From: Silanimonas sp.
Lineage (GTDB): Bacteria > Pseudomonadota > Gammaproteobacteria > Xanthomonadales > Xanthomonadaceae
DNA: 64,000 bases
NCBI GenBank assembly: GCA_026005095.1
Contig: BPKK01000013.1
Span: forward strand, 1 to 64,000
Direction: 5' to 3'
Shown: piece after piece, positions 33,369-43,060 of the stretch
Position numbering within the stretch: the first letter of the stretch is position 1
How the letters are laid out: the number at the start of each line of letters is the position of its first letter
Position numbers and translations under genes: made by a program
The notes under the pieces: model-generated
Databases searched by the model: none
Told to the model about the DNA's origin: nothing
The model's input: only the letters and a program-made list of their open reading frames with translations

Positions 33369-35549
33369 ATGCTGTCCAGCGCCGCGCCGATGCCGAGCCT
33401 TGCCGCCGTCGTTTCCGGCCCGGCCGCCGCCCTCATCCTCGGCCTGCTCGTCTTGATGGGGGTGGTGCTGGTGGCGCTGTGGCGCTCGCGCCGCCGCGAG
33501 GCGCGCGAGAAGGAGCGTTTCGCCCTGATCGCCCGCGCCACCAGCGACGGCATCTACGATGCCGACCTGGTGCACAACACCCTCTGGCGCAGCGAGGCCT
33601 TCTGCCGCATGTTCGGCCTGCCGGCCGACGCCGCCGCCCACGAGGTGGGCGACTGGCTGGCGAAGATCCATCCCGAGGACCGCGAGCGGGTGCGGCTCGG
33701 CTATGCCCGTGCCCTCGATACCGGGCTCACGGAGTGGAACATCGCCTACCGCTTCCTGCGCCCCGACGGCTCGGTGGGCCATGCCCGCGACCGCCTGCTG
33801 ATCCTGCGCGACGCCGCCGGCCACCCGGTGCGCGCCATCGGCGGAGTCACCGACGTCAGCGACGAGCAGGAGGCGCTGGAGAGCCATGCTCTGCTCAAGC
33901 GGGCGCTGGATGCCACCAGCACCGGCGTGGCCATCGTCGATGCCCGTGCCGAGGGCTGGCCCACGGTCTATGTCAATGCCGCGCTGGAGGCCCTGAGCGG
34001 CTATTCCGCCGCCGAGCTGATCGGGCGCAACCTCGGCTTCCTGCAGGGCAACGAGCGCGAACAGCCCGGCATCGAGACCCTGCGCCATGCCCTGCGCGAG
34101 GGCCGCGATGCCCAGGTGATGCTGCGCAACTACCGCAAGGACGGCACCCCGTACTGGATCGACCTCGTGGTCTCCCCGGTGCGTGATGCCGAGGGGCGGC
34201 TCACCCACTACGTCGGCTCGCAGATCGACGTGAGCGAGCGGGTGGCCACCGAGCAGGCGCTGGCCCACCGCGCCACCCACGACGAGCTCACCACCCTGCC
34301 GAACCGCCAGCTGTTCCGCGACCGTCTCGCCCAGGCCCTGCGCGAGAGCAAGCGCTTCGGCCTGAACCTCGTGGTGCTGTTCGTCGATCTCGACAACTTC
34401 AAGCTGGTGAACGACTCGCTCGGCCATGCTGCCGGCGACGAGCTGCTGCGTACCGTGGCGCGGCGCCTGCAGGGTTGCCTGCGCCAGACCGATACCGTGG
34501 CCCGCTTCGGCGGCGACGAGTTCGTGGTGCTGCTGCTCGGGGAAGTGGAGACCGACGTGCTGCGAGTCGTCGACCGCATCACCGAGGCCCTGCGCCGGCC
34601 GGTGGAGTTGGCCGGGTCCATGCACTACGTCACCGCCAGCATCGGCTATGCCCGCTGCCCGGCGGATGGAGATGAGGCCGGGGTGCTGCTGCAGCGCGCC
34701 GACATCGCCATGTACCAGGCCAAGGCCCGCGGACGGAATTGCGCGGTGGGCTACGAGCCGGCCTTCGACCAGGGCGCCACCGAGCGCCTGTTCCTGATCT
34801 CGCAGCTGCGCGAGGCAGTGGAGCGCCAAGAGTTCGAGCTGCACTACCAGCCGCAGTTCCGCTGGGATGGCCGCGCCCAGGGCATGGAGGCGCTGATCCG
34901 CTGGCGCCATCCCTCGCGCGGCCTGCTCGCCCCGGGCCACTTCATCGATGCGCTCGAGGAGAGCGGCCTGATGGTGGAAGTGGGCCGATGGGTACTGCGC
35001 GACGCCGCCCGCCGCCATGCCGAGCTGGTGGCCGCCGGACTCGCCGATGTGCGCCTCTCGGTGAACGTCTCCGCCACCCAGCTGCACCACCATCTGCTCG
35101 AGGACGTGGAAGCCGTGGTGCGCGATTTCCAGCTGCCGCCTGGCGCCCTCGAGCTCGAGCTCACCGAAAGCGTGCTGATGGTGAATGCCGAGAGCACCAT
35201 CGAGCAGATGCGGCGCGTGGCGCGGCTGGGCGTGGGCATCGCGGTGGACGACTTCGGCACCGGCTACTCCTCGCTGTCCTACCTCAAGCGCTTGCCGATC
35301 CAGCGCCTGAAGATCGACCGCAGCTTCGTGCGCGGCCTCGGCAGCGATCCTGACGACGAGGCGATCTGCGCCTCGGTGATCCTGCTGGCGAGCAGCCTCG
35401 GCCTCGATACCGTGGCCGAGGGCGTGGAAACCGAGGCCCAGCGTGACTGGCTCGCCGAGCATGGCTGCGGCGAGCTGCAGGGCTACCTGCTCGGCCGCCC
35501 GGTGCCCTTCGACGAGGTGCTGGCGATGATCCGGGCGCAGCGCGGCTGA
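33369..35549 (+). CDS. PAS-PAS-GGDEF-EAL cyclic-di-GMP enzyme
   Basis: A 726-residue protein with one N-terminal membrane helix (about 15-40), two PAS/PAC regions (about 48-175 and 178-298), a GGDEF domain (about 300-465) and an EAL domain (about 480-726). GGDEF is intact, and an inhibitory-site RxxD (RQTD) sits five residues before it. EAL is intact too (MEALIRW), with the further catalytic segments ELELTESVLM, DDFGTGYSSLSYLK and EGVETEAQ. It could therefore both make and degrade c-di-GMP, with the PAS domains as sensors. A GGGAG ribosome binding site supports the start. Confidence 0.94.
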   Translation: MLSSAAPMPSLAAVVSGPAAALILGLLVLMGVVLVALWRSRRREAREKERFALIARATSDGIYDADLVHNTLWRSEAFCRMFGLPADAAAHEVGDWLAKIHPEDRERVRLGYARALDTGLTEWNIAYRFLRPDGSVGHARDRLLILRDAAGHPVRAIGGVTDVSDEQEALESHALLKRALDATSTGVAIVDARAEGWPTVYVNAALEALSGYSAAELIGRNLGFLQGNEREQPGIETLRHALREGRDAQVMLRNYRKDGTPYWIDLVVSPVRDAEGRLTHYVGSQIDVSERVATEQALAHRATHDELTTLPNRQLFRDRLAQALRESKRFGLNLVVLFVDLDNFKLVNDSLGHAAGDELLRTVARRLQGCLRQTDTVARFGGDEFVVLLLGEVETDVLRVVDRITEALRRPVELAGSMHYVTASIGYARCPADGDEAGVLLQRADIAMYQAKARGRNCAVGYEPAFDQGATERLFLISQLREAVERQEFELHYQPQFRWDGRAQGMEALIRWRHPSRGLLAPGHFIDALEESGLMVEVGRWVLRDAARRHAELVAAGLADVRLSVNVSATQLHHHLLEDVEAVVRDFQLPPGALELELTESVLMVNAESTIEQMRRVARLGVGIAVDDFGTGYSSLSYLKRLPIQRLKIDRSFVRGLGSDPDDEAICASVILLASSLGLDTVAEGVETEAQRDWLAEHGCGELQGYLLGRPVPFDEVLAMIRAQRG

Positions 35550-35566
35550 AGGCCGGCCCCGGAGCT

Positions 35567-36949
35567 TCAGCGGTACAGCAGGCCTGGCAGCCAGGTGGCG
35601 AGCCCGGGGCACAGGGCCAGCAGGCCCAGCATGCCGAGCTGGAGGGCGATGAAGGGCAGCACGCCGCGGTACATGGCCAGCATCGGCAGGGCCGGCGGCG
35701 CCACCCCGCGCAGGTAGAACAGGGCGAAGCCGAAGGGCGGGGTGAGGAAGCTGGTCTGCAGGTTGATCGCCATCATCACCCCCAGCCAGACCGGATCGAC
35801 GCCGAGCGCGAACAGCACCGGCGCGACGATCGGCACCACGATGAAGGTGATCTCGATGAAGTCGAGCACGAAGCCGAGCAAGAACATCAGCAGCATCACC
35901 GCGAACACCGCGGTGCCGCGGCCTCCGGGCAGGCCGGAGAGCGCGGCATGCACCAGCTCGTCGCCGCCAAGACCGCGGAACACCAGCGAGAACAGCGCGG
36001 CGCCGAACAGGATGGCGAAGACCATGGCGCTCACCTTCACCGTCTCCTGCGCCACCTCCAGCAGCCGGGAAAGCGAGAACTGGCCGCGCAGGGCGGCGAA
36101 CACGCAGGCGCCCACCGCGCCCACCGCCGCGGCCTCGGTGGGTGTGGCCAGCCCGGCGAGGATCGAGCCCAGCACCAGCAGCACGAGGCCCACTGCGGGC
36201 AGCACGTCGCGCAGCAGCGGCCGCAGGCCTGGGCGCTGGGTCGCGGGCAGGGCGGGGGCCTGTGCCGGCCGGCGCCAAGCCACCCACAGCACCCAGCCGA
36301 GGTAGAGCAGCACTAGGCCGAGGCCGGGCAGCAGGGCGCCGGCGAACAGGTCGCCCACCGAGAGCGTTTCCGGGGCGAAGTTGCCGGCGGCGAGCTGGGC
36401 GCGCTGGTAGGCGCTGCCGAGCTGGTCGCCGAGCAGCACCAGCACGATCGAGGGCGGGATGATCTGGCCCAGGGTGCCGGAGGCGGCGATGGCGCCGGTG
36501 GCGAGGCGCGGATCGTAGCCGGCGCGCAGCATCACCGGCAGGGCGATCAGGCCCATGGTGACCACGGTGGCACCGACGATGCCGGTGCTGGCGGCGAGCA
36601 GGCCGCCCACCAGCACCACCGCCACCGCGAGGCCGCCACGGCGCGGGCCGAACAGGCCGGCTACCCGGGTCAGCAGGTCTTCGGCCAACCGACTGCGTTC
36701 CAGCATCACGCCCATGAAGACGAACAGCGGCACCGCGAGCAGGGTGGCGCTGGTCAGGGTGTCGAACAGCCGGCCGGGCAGGGCGGCGAGGAAGGCCGCG
36801 TCGAAGGCGCCGAGCCCCATGCCGAGCAGGGCCACCATCAGGGCGCTGCCACCGAGTGCGAAAGCCACCGGGATGCCACCGGCCATGGCCGCGCACAGCC
36901 CGAGTAGCAGCAGGCCGAGCAGCAGAGCGTGCAGGGCTTCGAGGCTCAT
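35567..36949 (-). CDS. dctM: TRAP transporter large permease (DctM)
   Basis: A 460-residue integral membrane protein with about 12 helices, the Na+-coupled transport subunit of a tripartite TRAP transporter. Family segments such as ASSGTLGQIIPPS-like ASGTLGQIIPPSIVL and FVLDFIEITFIVVPI are present. The start ATG at 36949 overlaps the dctQ stop (ATGA), so the two are coupled. A longer upstream reading is not used. The matching binding-protein gene type lies 13 kb away rather than beside it. Confidence 0.93.
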   Translation of the reverse strand: MSLEALHALLLGLLLLGLCAAMAGGIPVAFALGGSALMVALLGMGLGAFDAAFLAALPGRLFDTLTSATLLAVPLFVFMGVMLERSRLAEDLLTRVAGLFGPRRGGLAVAVVLVGGLLAASTGIVGATVVTMGLIALPVMLRAGYDPRLATGAIAASGTLGQIIPPSIVLVLLGDQLGSAYQRAQLAAGNFAPETLSVGDLFAGALLPGLGLVLLYLGWVLWVAWRRPAQAPALPATQRPGLRPLLRDVLPAVGLVLLVLGSILAGLATPTEAAAVGAVGACVFAALRGQFSLSRLLEVAQETVKVSAMVFAILFGAALFSLVFRGLGGDELVHAALSGLPGGRGTAVFAVMLLMFLLGFVLDFIEITFIVVPIVAPVLFALGVDPVWLGVMMAINLQTSFLTPPFGFALFYLRGVAPPALPMLAMYRGVLPFIALQLGMLGLLALCPGLATWLPGLLYR

Positions 36950-37467
36950 GCCCGGCCTCCGAAGGCGGCGGGCCAGCGGCGCAGCAGCTCGGCCAGCCCC
37001 TGCAGGGCCAACAGCAGGCTGCCGAGCGGCAGCAGGCTCTTGGCGAGGTACAGGCCGGGCAGGCCGCCGGTGCTGGCCGAGCGCTCGCGGATGCCCCAGC
37101 TCAAGGCCACGTAGTCGAGGCTGAGCCAGAAGAGCGCGGCGCAGAAGGGCAGCAGGAACAGCGCCAGCCCGAACAGCTCCACCCGCGCCTGGGTGCGTGC
37201 CGACCAGCGGGCGGCGAAGGCATCGATGCGCACGTGGCGGCCATGTTTCAGTGCATAGCCGAGCCCCAGCATCACCATCGCCGCATTGAGCCAGAGCACG
37301 GCATCCTGCAGCTTCACCGAGCCGAGGCCGGCGAGCCGCCCAAGGACCAGACCCAGCATCAGCAGCAGCACCAGCAGGGCGCAGAGCGCGGCCAGCGCTC
37401 CCGCCGCCTCGGAAAGCACATCGGCCAGACGCAGGGGCAGTGGGGGCGGGGCATCGGTCATGGGCAT
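36946..37467 (-). CDS. dctQ: TRAP transporter small permease (DctQ)
   Basis: A 173-residue protein with four predicted membrane helices (about 20-45, 55-75, 95-118 and 140-162), the small subunit that scaffolds DctM. The segment LKHGRHVRIDAFA matches the family's conserved loop between helices two and three. It diverges from polA with 104 bases between starts. The dctQM pair lacks an adjacent substrate-binding gene, so its partner may be the dctP-like gene at 21.6-22.7 kb. Confidence 0.88.
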   Translation of the reverse strand: MPMTDAPPPLPLRLADVLSEAAGALAALCALLVLLLMLGLVLGRLAGLGSVKLQDAVLWLNAAMVMLGLGYALKHGRHVRIDAFAARWSARTQARVELFGLALFLLPFCAALFWLSLDYVALSWGIRERSASTGGLPGLYLAKSLLPLGSLLLALQGLAELLRRWPAAFGGRA

Positions 37468-37537
37468 CGTGCGGCGCGTGGCGAAGCGGCAGGCGAGGAT
37501 GGCACCGCGCCGCGGCCGGCCTCAAGCGCCCCGGCGC

Positions 37538-37543
37538 TACACT
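37538..37543 (+). promoter_or_regulatory. -10-like element upstream of polA
   Basis: TACACT lies 28 nt before the polA ATG, matching the recurring element in this window. No clear -35 is visible. Confidence 0.35.
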
Positions 37544-37571
37544 GCCCGCCCCACCGTTCCCGGCCGCTGCC

Positions 37572-40319
37572 ATGCCGCGCCTCGTCCTCATCGACGGTTC
37601 TTCCTACCTCTACCGCGCCTTCCACGCCCTGCCGCCGCTGACCGCGCCGGACGGCACCCCCACCGGCGCCCTGTTCGGTGTTGTCAACATGCTGCGCGCC
37701 ATCCGCAAGGAGGCGCCGGAGCATGCCGCCTTCGTGCTCGATGCCCCGGGGCCGGGCTTCCGCGAGGCGCTGGATCCGCAGTACAAGGCCAATCGCCCGC
37801 CGATGCCGGAGGAGCTGCGGGCGCAGGTCGAGCCGCTGCTCGCCATCGTCGAGGCATTGGGTTTCCCGATCCTGCGCGTGCCGGGGGTCGAGGCCGATGA
37901 CGTGATCGGCACCCTGGCGGTGCAGGGCGCGGCACAGGGCATGGAAGTCACGGTCTCGACCTCGGACAAGGACTTCGCCCAGCTGGTGCGCCCCGGCATC
38001 GTCCTCGTCAACACCATGACCCAGTCGAGGCTGGCGAGCGACGAGGACGTGATGGCCAAGTTCGGCGTGCGCGCCGGCCAGATCGTCGATTACCTCGCCC
38101 TGATGGGCGACAGCGTGGACAACGTGCCCGGCGTGGAGAAATGCGGGCCGAAGACCGCAGCCAAATGGCTGGCGGAATACGGCAGCCTGGATGCCGTCAT
38201 CGCCAATGCGGACAAGATCGGGGGCAAGCTCGGCGAGCACCTGCGCGCCGCCCTGCCGCGCCTGCCGCTCAACCGCACGCTCGTCACCATCAAGACCGAC
38301 GTGCCGCTGGAGCAGGGGCCGGCCGAGCTGCGGCTGCGGCCGCCCGAGACCGGGGCCTTGCGCACGCTCTACCAGCGCTTCGGCTTTGCCGCCGCCCTGC
38401 GCGAACTGGACGGGGGCGCGGCGGGCGATGCCCCGTCGAAAGCGGCGGCGGGGCAGGCCGCCGGACGCGCTGCGGCCCCGGCCACGCCGGTCGATCCCGC
38501 CCTTTCCGCCCGGGGCGAGGCGGAGTGCGTGCTCGACGAGGCACGGCTCGCGCACTGGGTGGCAGCACTGCGCAAGGCCCCGCTGATCGCCTTCGACACC
38601 GAGACCGATGGCCTCGACCCGCAGCAGTGCACGCTCGTGGGCCTGAGCCTCTGCGTCGAGCCGGGGCGCGCCTGCTACCTTCCGCTGGCGCATGCCTATC
38701 CCGGGGTTCCGGCGCAACTGCCCTGGGCTACCGTGCGCGAGGCCCTGCGGCCGATCCTCGAAGATGCCACCCGGCCCAAGCTCGGGCAGAACGGCAAGTT
38801 CGATCTCGAGGTGCTGGCCCGCCACGGCATCGAGGTGCAGGGCTATGCCGAGGACACCCTGCTGATGAGCTTCGTGCTCGATGCCGGGCTCAATCGCCAC
38901 GACATGGATGCCCTAGCCGAACGCCATCTTGGTTACACCACCCTCAAGTACGAGGAGGTCTGCGGCAAGGGGGCGAAGCAGATCACCTTCGACCAGGTCG
39001 ACCTCGAGCGTGCCACCGCCTACGCCGCCGAGGATGCCGACATCACCCTGCGGCTGCATACGGTGCTGGCGCCGCGGCTGGCGGCCGAGCCGGCGCTGGC
39101 CTCGGTCTACCGCGACATCGAAATGCCCCTGGTGCCGGTGCTGGCGCGGATGGAGCGCACCGGCGTGCTCATCGACGTCGATGCGCTCCGGCGGCAGAGC
39201 GCCGACCATGCGAAGCGCCTGCATGCCATCGAGCAGGAGGCGCATGCCATCGCCGGCCGTGCTTTCAACCTCGATTCCCCAAAGCAGCTGCAGGCCCTGC
39301 TATTCGACGAACTGGGGCTGCCGGCGCTGGTCAAGACGCCCACCGGTCAGCCCAGCACCAACGAGGAGGCGCTCGAGGCCATCGCCGACCAGCATGCCCT
39401 GCCGCGCCTGATCCTCGAGCACCGCAGCCTCGCCAAGCTCAAGGGCACCTACACCGACAAGCTGCCGGAGAGCGTCAACCCGCAGACCGGCCGCGTGCAC
39501 ACCCGCTACAACCAGGCCGGGGCCGCCACCGGGCGCCTGTCCTCGAACGACCCGAACCTGCAGAACATCCCGATCCGCACCGCCGAAGGGCGGCGCATCC
39601 GCGAGGCCTTCATCGCTCCGGAAGGCCGGGTGATCCTCGCCTGCGACTACTCGCAGATCGAGCTGCGCATCATGGCCCATCTCTCGGAAGACCCGGGTCT
39701 GCTGCGCGCCTTCGCCGAGGGGGTCGACGTGCACCGCGCCACCGCAGCGGAAGTCTTCGGCGTGCCGCTCTCCGAAGTCAGCAGTGAGCAGCGCCGGGCC
39801 GCCAAGGCCATCAACTTCGGCCTCATCTATGGCATGAGCGCCTTCGGCCTTGCTCGCCAGCTCGGCATCGAGCGTGGGCAGGCGCAGGACTACATCGGCG
39901 TTTACTTCGCCCGCTACCCCGGCGTGCGCGCCTACATGGAGCGCACCCGCGAGCAGGCCCGCGAAAAGGGTTATGTCGAGACGGTGTTCGGCCGGCGCCT
40001 GCATCTTTCCGAGATCCGCTCGCGAAACCAGGCGCAGCGTGCTGGCGCCGAACGCGCGGCGATCAATGCGCCGATGCAGGGCACGGCTGCCGACATCATC
40101 AAGCGGGCGATGGTGGCGGTGGATGCCTGGGCGCGGCCGCAGGCCGCACGCATCGCCATGCTGATGCAGGTGCACGACGAACTGGTGTTCGAGGTGGACG
40201 TCGATTTCGTGGACGAGGCGCGGGACACCATCCGCGGCCTGATGCAGCAGGCGGCCACGCTGCGGGTGCCGCTGGTGGTGGATGCGGGCGTGGGCCGGAG
40301 CTGGGACGAGGCGCACTGA
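37572..40319 (+). CDS. polA: DNA polymerase I
   Basis: A 915-residue polymerase with all three activities. The 5'-3' exonuclease domain spans about 1-290 (opening MPRLVLIDGSSYLYRAFHAL). The 3'-5' proofreading domain spans about 320-500, with intact Exo motifs FDTETDGL, GQNGKFDLEVL and YAAEDADITL. The polymerase domain spans about 520-915, with motif A CDYSQIELR, motif B around RRAAKAINFGLIYG and motif C QVHDELVFEV. The ATG at 37572 is the family start. A small RNA gene follows in the spacer, as Spot 42 does in E. coli. Confidence 0.98.
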   Translation: MPRLVLIDGSSYLYRAFHALPPLTAPDGTPTGALFGVVNMLRAIRKEAPEHAAFVLDAPGPGFREALDPQYKANRPPMPEELRAQVEPLLAIVEALGFPILRVPGVEADDVIGTLAVQGAAQGMEVTVSTSDKDFAQLVRPGIVLVNTMTQSRLASDEDVMAKFGVRAGQIVDYLALMGDSVDNVPGVEKCGPKTAAKWLAEYGSLDAVIANADKIGGKLGEHLRAALPRLPLNRTLVTIKTDVPLEQGPAELRLRPPETGALRTLYQRFGFAAALRELDGGAAGDAPSKAAAGQAAGRAAAPATPVDPALSARGEAECVLDEARLAHWVAALRKAPLIAFDTETDGLDPQQCTLVGLSLCVEPGRACYLPLAHAYPGVPAQLPWATVREALRPILEDATRPKLGQNGKFDLEVLARHGIEVQGYAEDTLLMSFVLDAGLNRHDMDALAERHLGYTTLKYEEVCGKGAKQITFDQVDLERATAYAAEDADITLRLHTVLAPRLAAEPALASVYRDIEMPLVPVLARMERTGVLIDVDALRRQSADHAKRLHAIEQEAHAIAGRAFNLDSPKQLQALLFDELGLPALVKTPTGQPSTNEEALEAIADQHALPRLILEHRSLAKLKGTYTDKLPESVNPQTGRVHTRYNQAGAATGRLSSNDPNLQNIPIRTAEGRRIREAFIAPEGRVILACDYSQIELRIMAHLSEDPGLLRAFAEGVDVHRATAAEVFGVPLSEVSSEQRRAAKAINFGLIYGMSAFGLARQLGIERGQAQDYIGVYFARYPGVRAYMERTREQAREKGYVETVFGRRLHLSEIRSRNQAQRAGAERAAINAPMQGTAADIIKRAMVAVDAWARPQAARIAMLMQVHDELVFEVDVDFVDEARDTIRGLMQQAATLRVPLVVDAGVGRSWDEAH

Positions 40320-40348
40320 GTGCAGCGGCCAAGGCCGGGCGTGCGTAA

Positions 40349-40440
40349 GATTCACGCACGAATAGCGATTCCGTCACGCTTTCGACACGAAGCCGTGAAT
40401 CGACCCTGAATCCGGGCCTTTGGAGGGCCTGTGATTCACG
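40349..40440 (+). repeat. three GATTCACG octamers upstream of the small RNA
   Basis: GATTCACG occurs at 40349-40356 and 40433-40440, and inverted (CGTGAATC) at 40394-40401. The first copy is within a perfect seven-base inverted repeat, CGTGCGT-AAGATTC-ACGCACG. They lie in the 333-base gap after polA, just before the small RNA, and could be regulator sites. The first inverted repeat could also act as a polA 3' hairpin, though no T run follows. Confidence 0.5.
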
Positions 40441-40482
40441 AACTCCTCAGTCCCCGGGTGGTCAGATGGCGCGCAACGGATG

Positions 40483-40606
40483 CAACGTCCGTTGCCGTGG
40501 ACTCGATCCCTCCCCTGGTCGACCCACACCGAGGCGGAAAGCCCTCCCCTGCTGGCCGCCTCACCGGCCCCGCGAACTCCTCCCCTGGTTCGCGGGGCTT
40601 TTTCTT
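40483..40606 (+). ncRNA. sX13-like small RNA with three CUCCCCU-loop hairpins
   Basis: Three consecutive hairpins can be folded by eye. Hairpin 1 (about 40497-40527) pairs GTGG with CCAC and TCGA with TCGA. Hairpin 2 (40531-40562) pairs GAGGCGG with CCGCCTC, then AGC with GCT. Hairpin 3 (40567-40598) is a perfect 11-bp stem GCCCCGCGAAC/GTTCGCGGGGC followed by TTTTTC. Each apical loop shows CUCCCCU. The place (just after polA) matches Spot 42, ErsA and, as I recall, Xanthomonas sX13, whose C-rich loops pair with G-rich mRNA sites. The 5' end is uncertain; an 8-bp stem at 40473-40495 may precede or be part of it. Confidence 0.75.
40567..40605 (+). terminator. intrinsic terminator of the polA-linked small RNA
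   Basis: A perfect 11-bp stem with a C-rich ten-base loop is followed directly by TTTTTCTTT. It is the third hairpin of the small RNA and also shields the downstream FAD-protein gene. Confidence 0.93.
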
Positions 40607-40652
40607 TGCTCGGCATTCCCGGTCCTCTGCCCGGCATGGCATAAGTCGCGCC

Positions 40653-41951
40653 ATGTCCCTTCCCTTCGATCTCGCCATCGTCGGCGGCGGTCCGGCGGGC
40701 GTGGCCCTGCTCGTGGCTGCGCGCACCCATGCCCCCGGCTGGCGCATCGCCTGGTGCCGCGGCTCCGACGCCGCCTTCCTGCCCGCCTACGGCGGCAACA
40801 GCGAGGTGCATCGGCTCAACGTGCCCGTGGAGCGCATGGGCCTTGATGCCGAGGCGCCGGTGGATTTCCTCGATTGGCTGCGATGCCTGCATCCGGCACG
40901 CGGCGTGCAGCCTGGGCAGTTCGTGCCGCGGCGCTGGTTCGGCGAGTACCTTGCCGCCTGCGCCGAAGGCCAGGCCGATGTCGAGCACCGCCAGCCGGCC
41001 GTGGCGCTCCACCGCGAGGGCGGCCTCTGGCGATTGGCGATGGCAGATGGCGAGGCCTTGCCGGCACGGCGGGTGGCGCTCTGCCTCGGCCTGCCCGGCA
41101 CTGTTCCCCCGCCGAGCGCTCCAGCACACTGGATCGCCGATGCCTGGGCCTGGTGGCGCTCGCTGCCGGAGCGCGGCCTTCCGCTCGGTACGGACGAGCG
41201 CGTGCTGCTAGTAGGCAGCGGCCTGACCGCCGTCGACATGGTGCTGGGCCTGCGCCAGCGCGGTTTTCGCGGCCGGATCGAGGCGGTGTCGATCGAGGGC
41301 GCCTGGCCCGAGGCACATGCCGATACGTCACCGCTGGACCCAGAGACCCGCGAGTGGCTGGAGACCCGCCTCGACGAGGTGGCGGATGCTCGCGGCCTGG
41401 TGCGCCTGCTGCGTGTGGCCTGTGCCCGCCAGCCCTGGCGGGCGGTCATCGATGCACTGCGCGCCGGCAGCAACCGCCTTTGGGCCGGACTGCCGCTGCC
41501 GGAACGCCGGCGCCTGCTACGCCATGCCTTCGGCCAGTGGAACCGGCACCGCCACCGCATGGCCTCGGACGTGCTCGCCGCCCTGCGGAACGATCGATCG
41601 CTCTCGGTCGAACGCGGGCGGGTCCATGTCGATGCCGCGGGGCAGGTGTGGAAGCGCCAGCGCGGAGTCGATACTCCTGTAACGGCGGCCTTGATAATCG
41701 ACTGCCGAGGCCCTGGCTTCCGCCAAGCCCTCGCCGGCGATGCCCTGCTCGCACGGCTGGTGCGCGAAGGCATGCTCGAAGCCAATGCCCTCGGCACCGG
41801 CGTGCGCACGCCGGCCGATCCCGGCCTGGCCGTACTGGGGGCGGCGCTGTTCGGCGAGTGCATCGAAACCACGGCGGTGCCGGAGCTGCGGCAGCAGGCG
41901 CTGGCGGCGGTGCGAGGCTGGCGGGAGGGCGAGCGCCTGCCTTCGCGGTGA
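40653..41951 (+). CDS. FAD/NAD(P)-binding protein, pyridine-nucleotide-oxidoreductase-like
   Basis: A 432-residue protein with an N-terminal FAD motif DLAIVGGGPAGVALL, a second dinucleotide motif LLVGSGLTAVDMVLGL (about residues 185-200) and a late GxG-type segment. It resembles the NAD_binding_9/HI0933-like family of uncharacterised oxidoreductases often found singly in proteobacteria. The substrate is unknown. The ATG at 40653 is taken because the family Rossmann fold begins right after it; the open frame upstream runs through the small RNA and is not coding. Confidence 0.8.
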   Translation: MSLPFDLAIVGGGPAGVALLVAARTHAPGWRIAWCRGSDAAFLPAYGGNSEVHRLNVPVERMGLDAEAPVDFLDWLRCLHPARGVQPGQFVPRRWFGEYLAACAEGQADVEHRQPAVALHREGGLWRLAMADGEALPARRVALCLGLPGTVPPPSAPAHWIADAWAWWRSLPERGLPLGTDERVLLVGSGLTAVDMVLGLRQRGFRGRIEAVSIEGAWPEAHADTSPLDPETREWLETRLDEVADARGLVRLLRVACARQPWRAVIDALRAGSNRLWAGLPLPERRRLLRHAFGQWNRHRHRMASDVLAALRNDRSLSVERGRVHVDAAGQVWKRQRGVDTPVTAALIIDCRGPGFRQALAGDALLARLVREGMLEANALGTGVRTPADPGLAVLGAALFGECIETTAVPELRQQALAAVRGWREGERLPSR

Positions 41952-42014
41952 GCGCGCCCCCGCGCCGCTCAGGCTCTGCCTCCAGCGCCGTATTCGCGAA
42001 TGCTGCGCGCGACC

Positions 42015-43025
<1,011 letters not shown>

Positions 43026-43026
43026 C

Positions 43027-43032
43027 TATACT
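43027..43032 (+). promoter_or_regulatory. -10 element of the xanB2 promoter
   Basis: TATACT, one base from consensus, lies 28 nt before the xanB2 ATG in the hemF-xanB2 divergent region. No convincing -35 is present at 17 nt. Confidence 0.45.
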
Positions 43033-43060
43033 TCGCGGCCCTGCTCCCAGCCCGCCTGCC

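Noticed and set aside
30663-36896. A 2,077-codon open frame on the minus strand
   Set aside because: It runs antisense through several well-supported genes (SDRs, GGDEF-EAL, and parts of dctM) and its translation is low-complexity His/Gly/Arg-rich. Such frames are produced by the codon bias of very GC-rich genes.
40497-40530. tRNA-like segment (TCGATCC stretch) downstream of polA
   Set aside because: No cloverleaf, anticodon stem or CCA end can be formed; the stretch fits the first hairpin of the small RNA instead.
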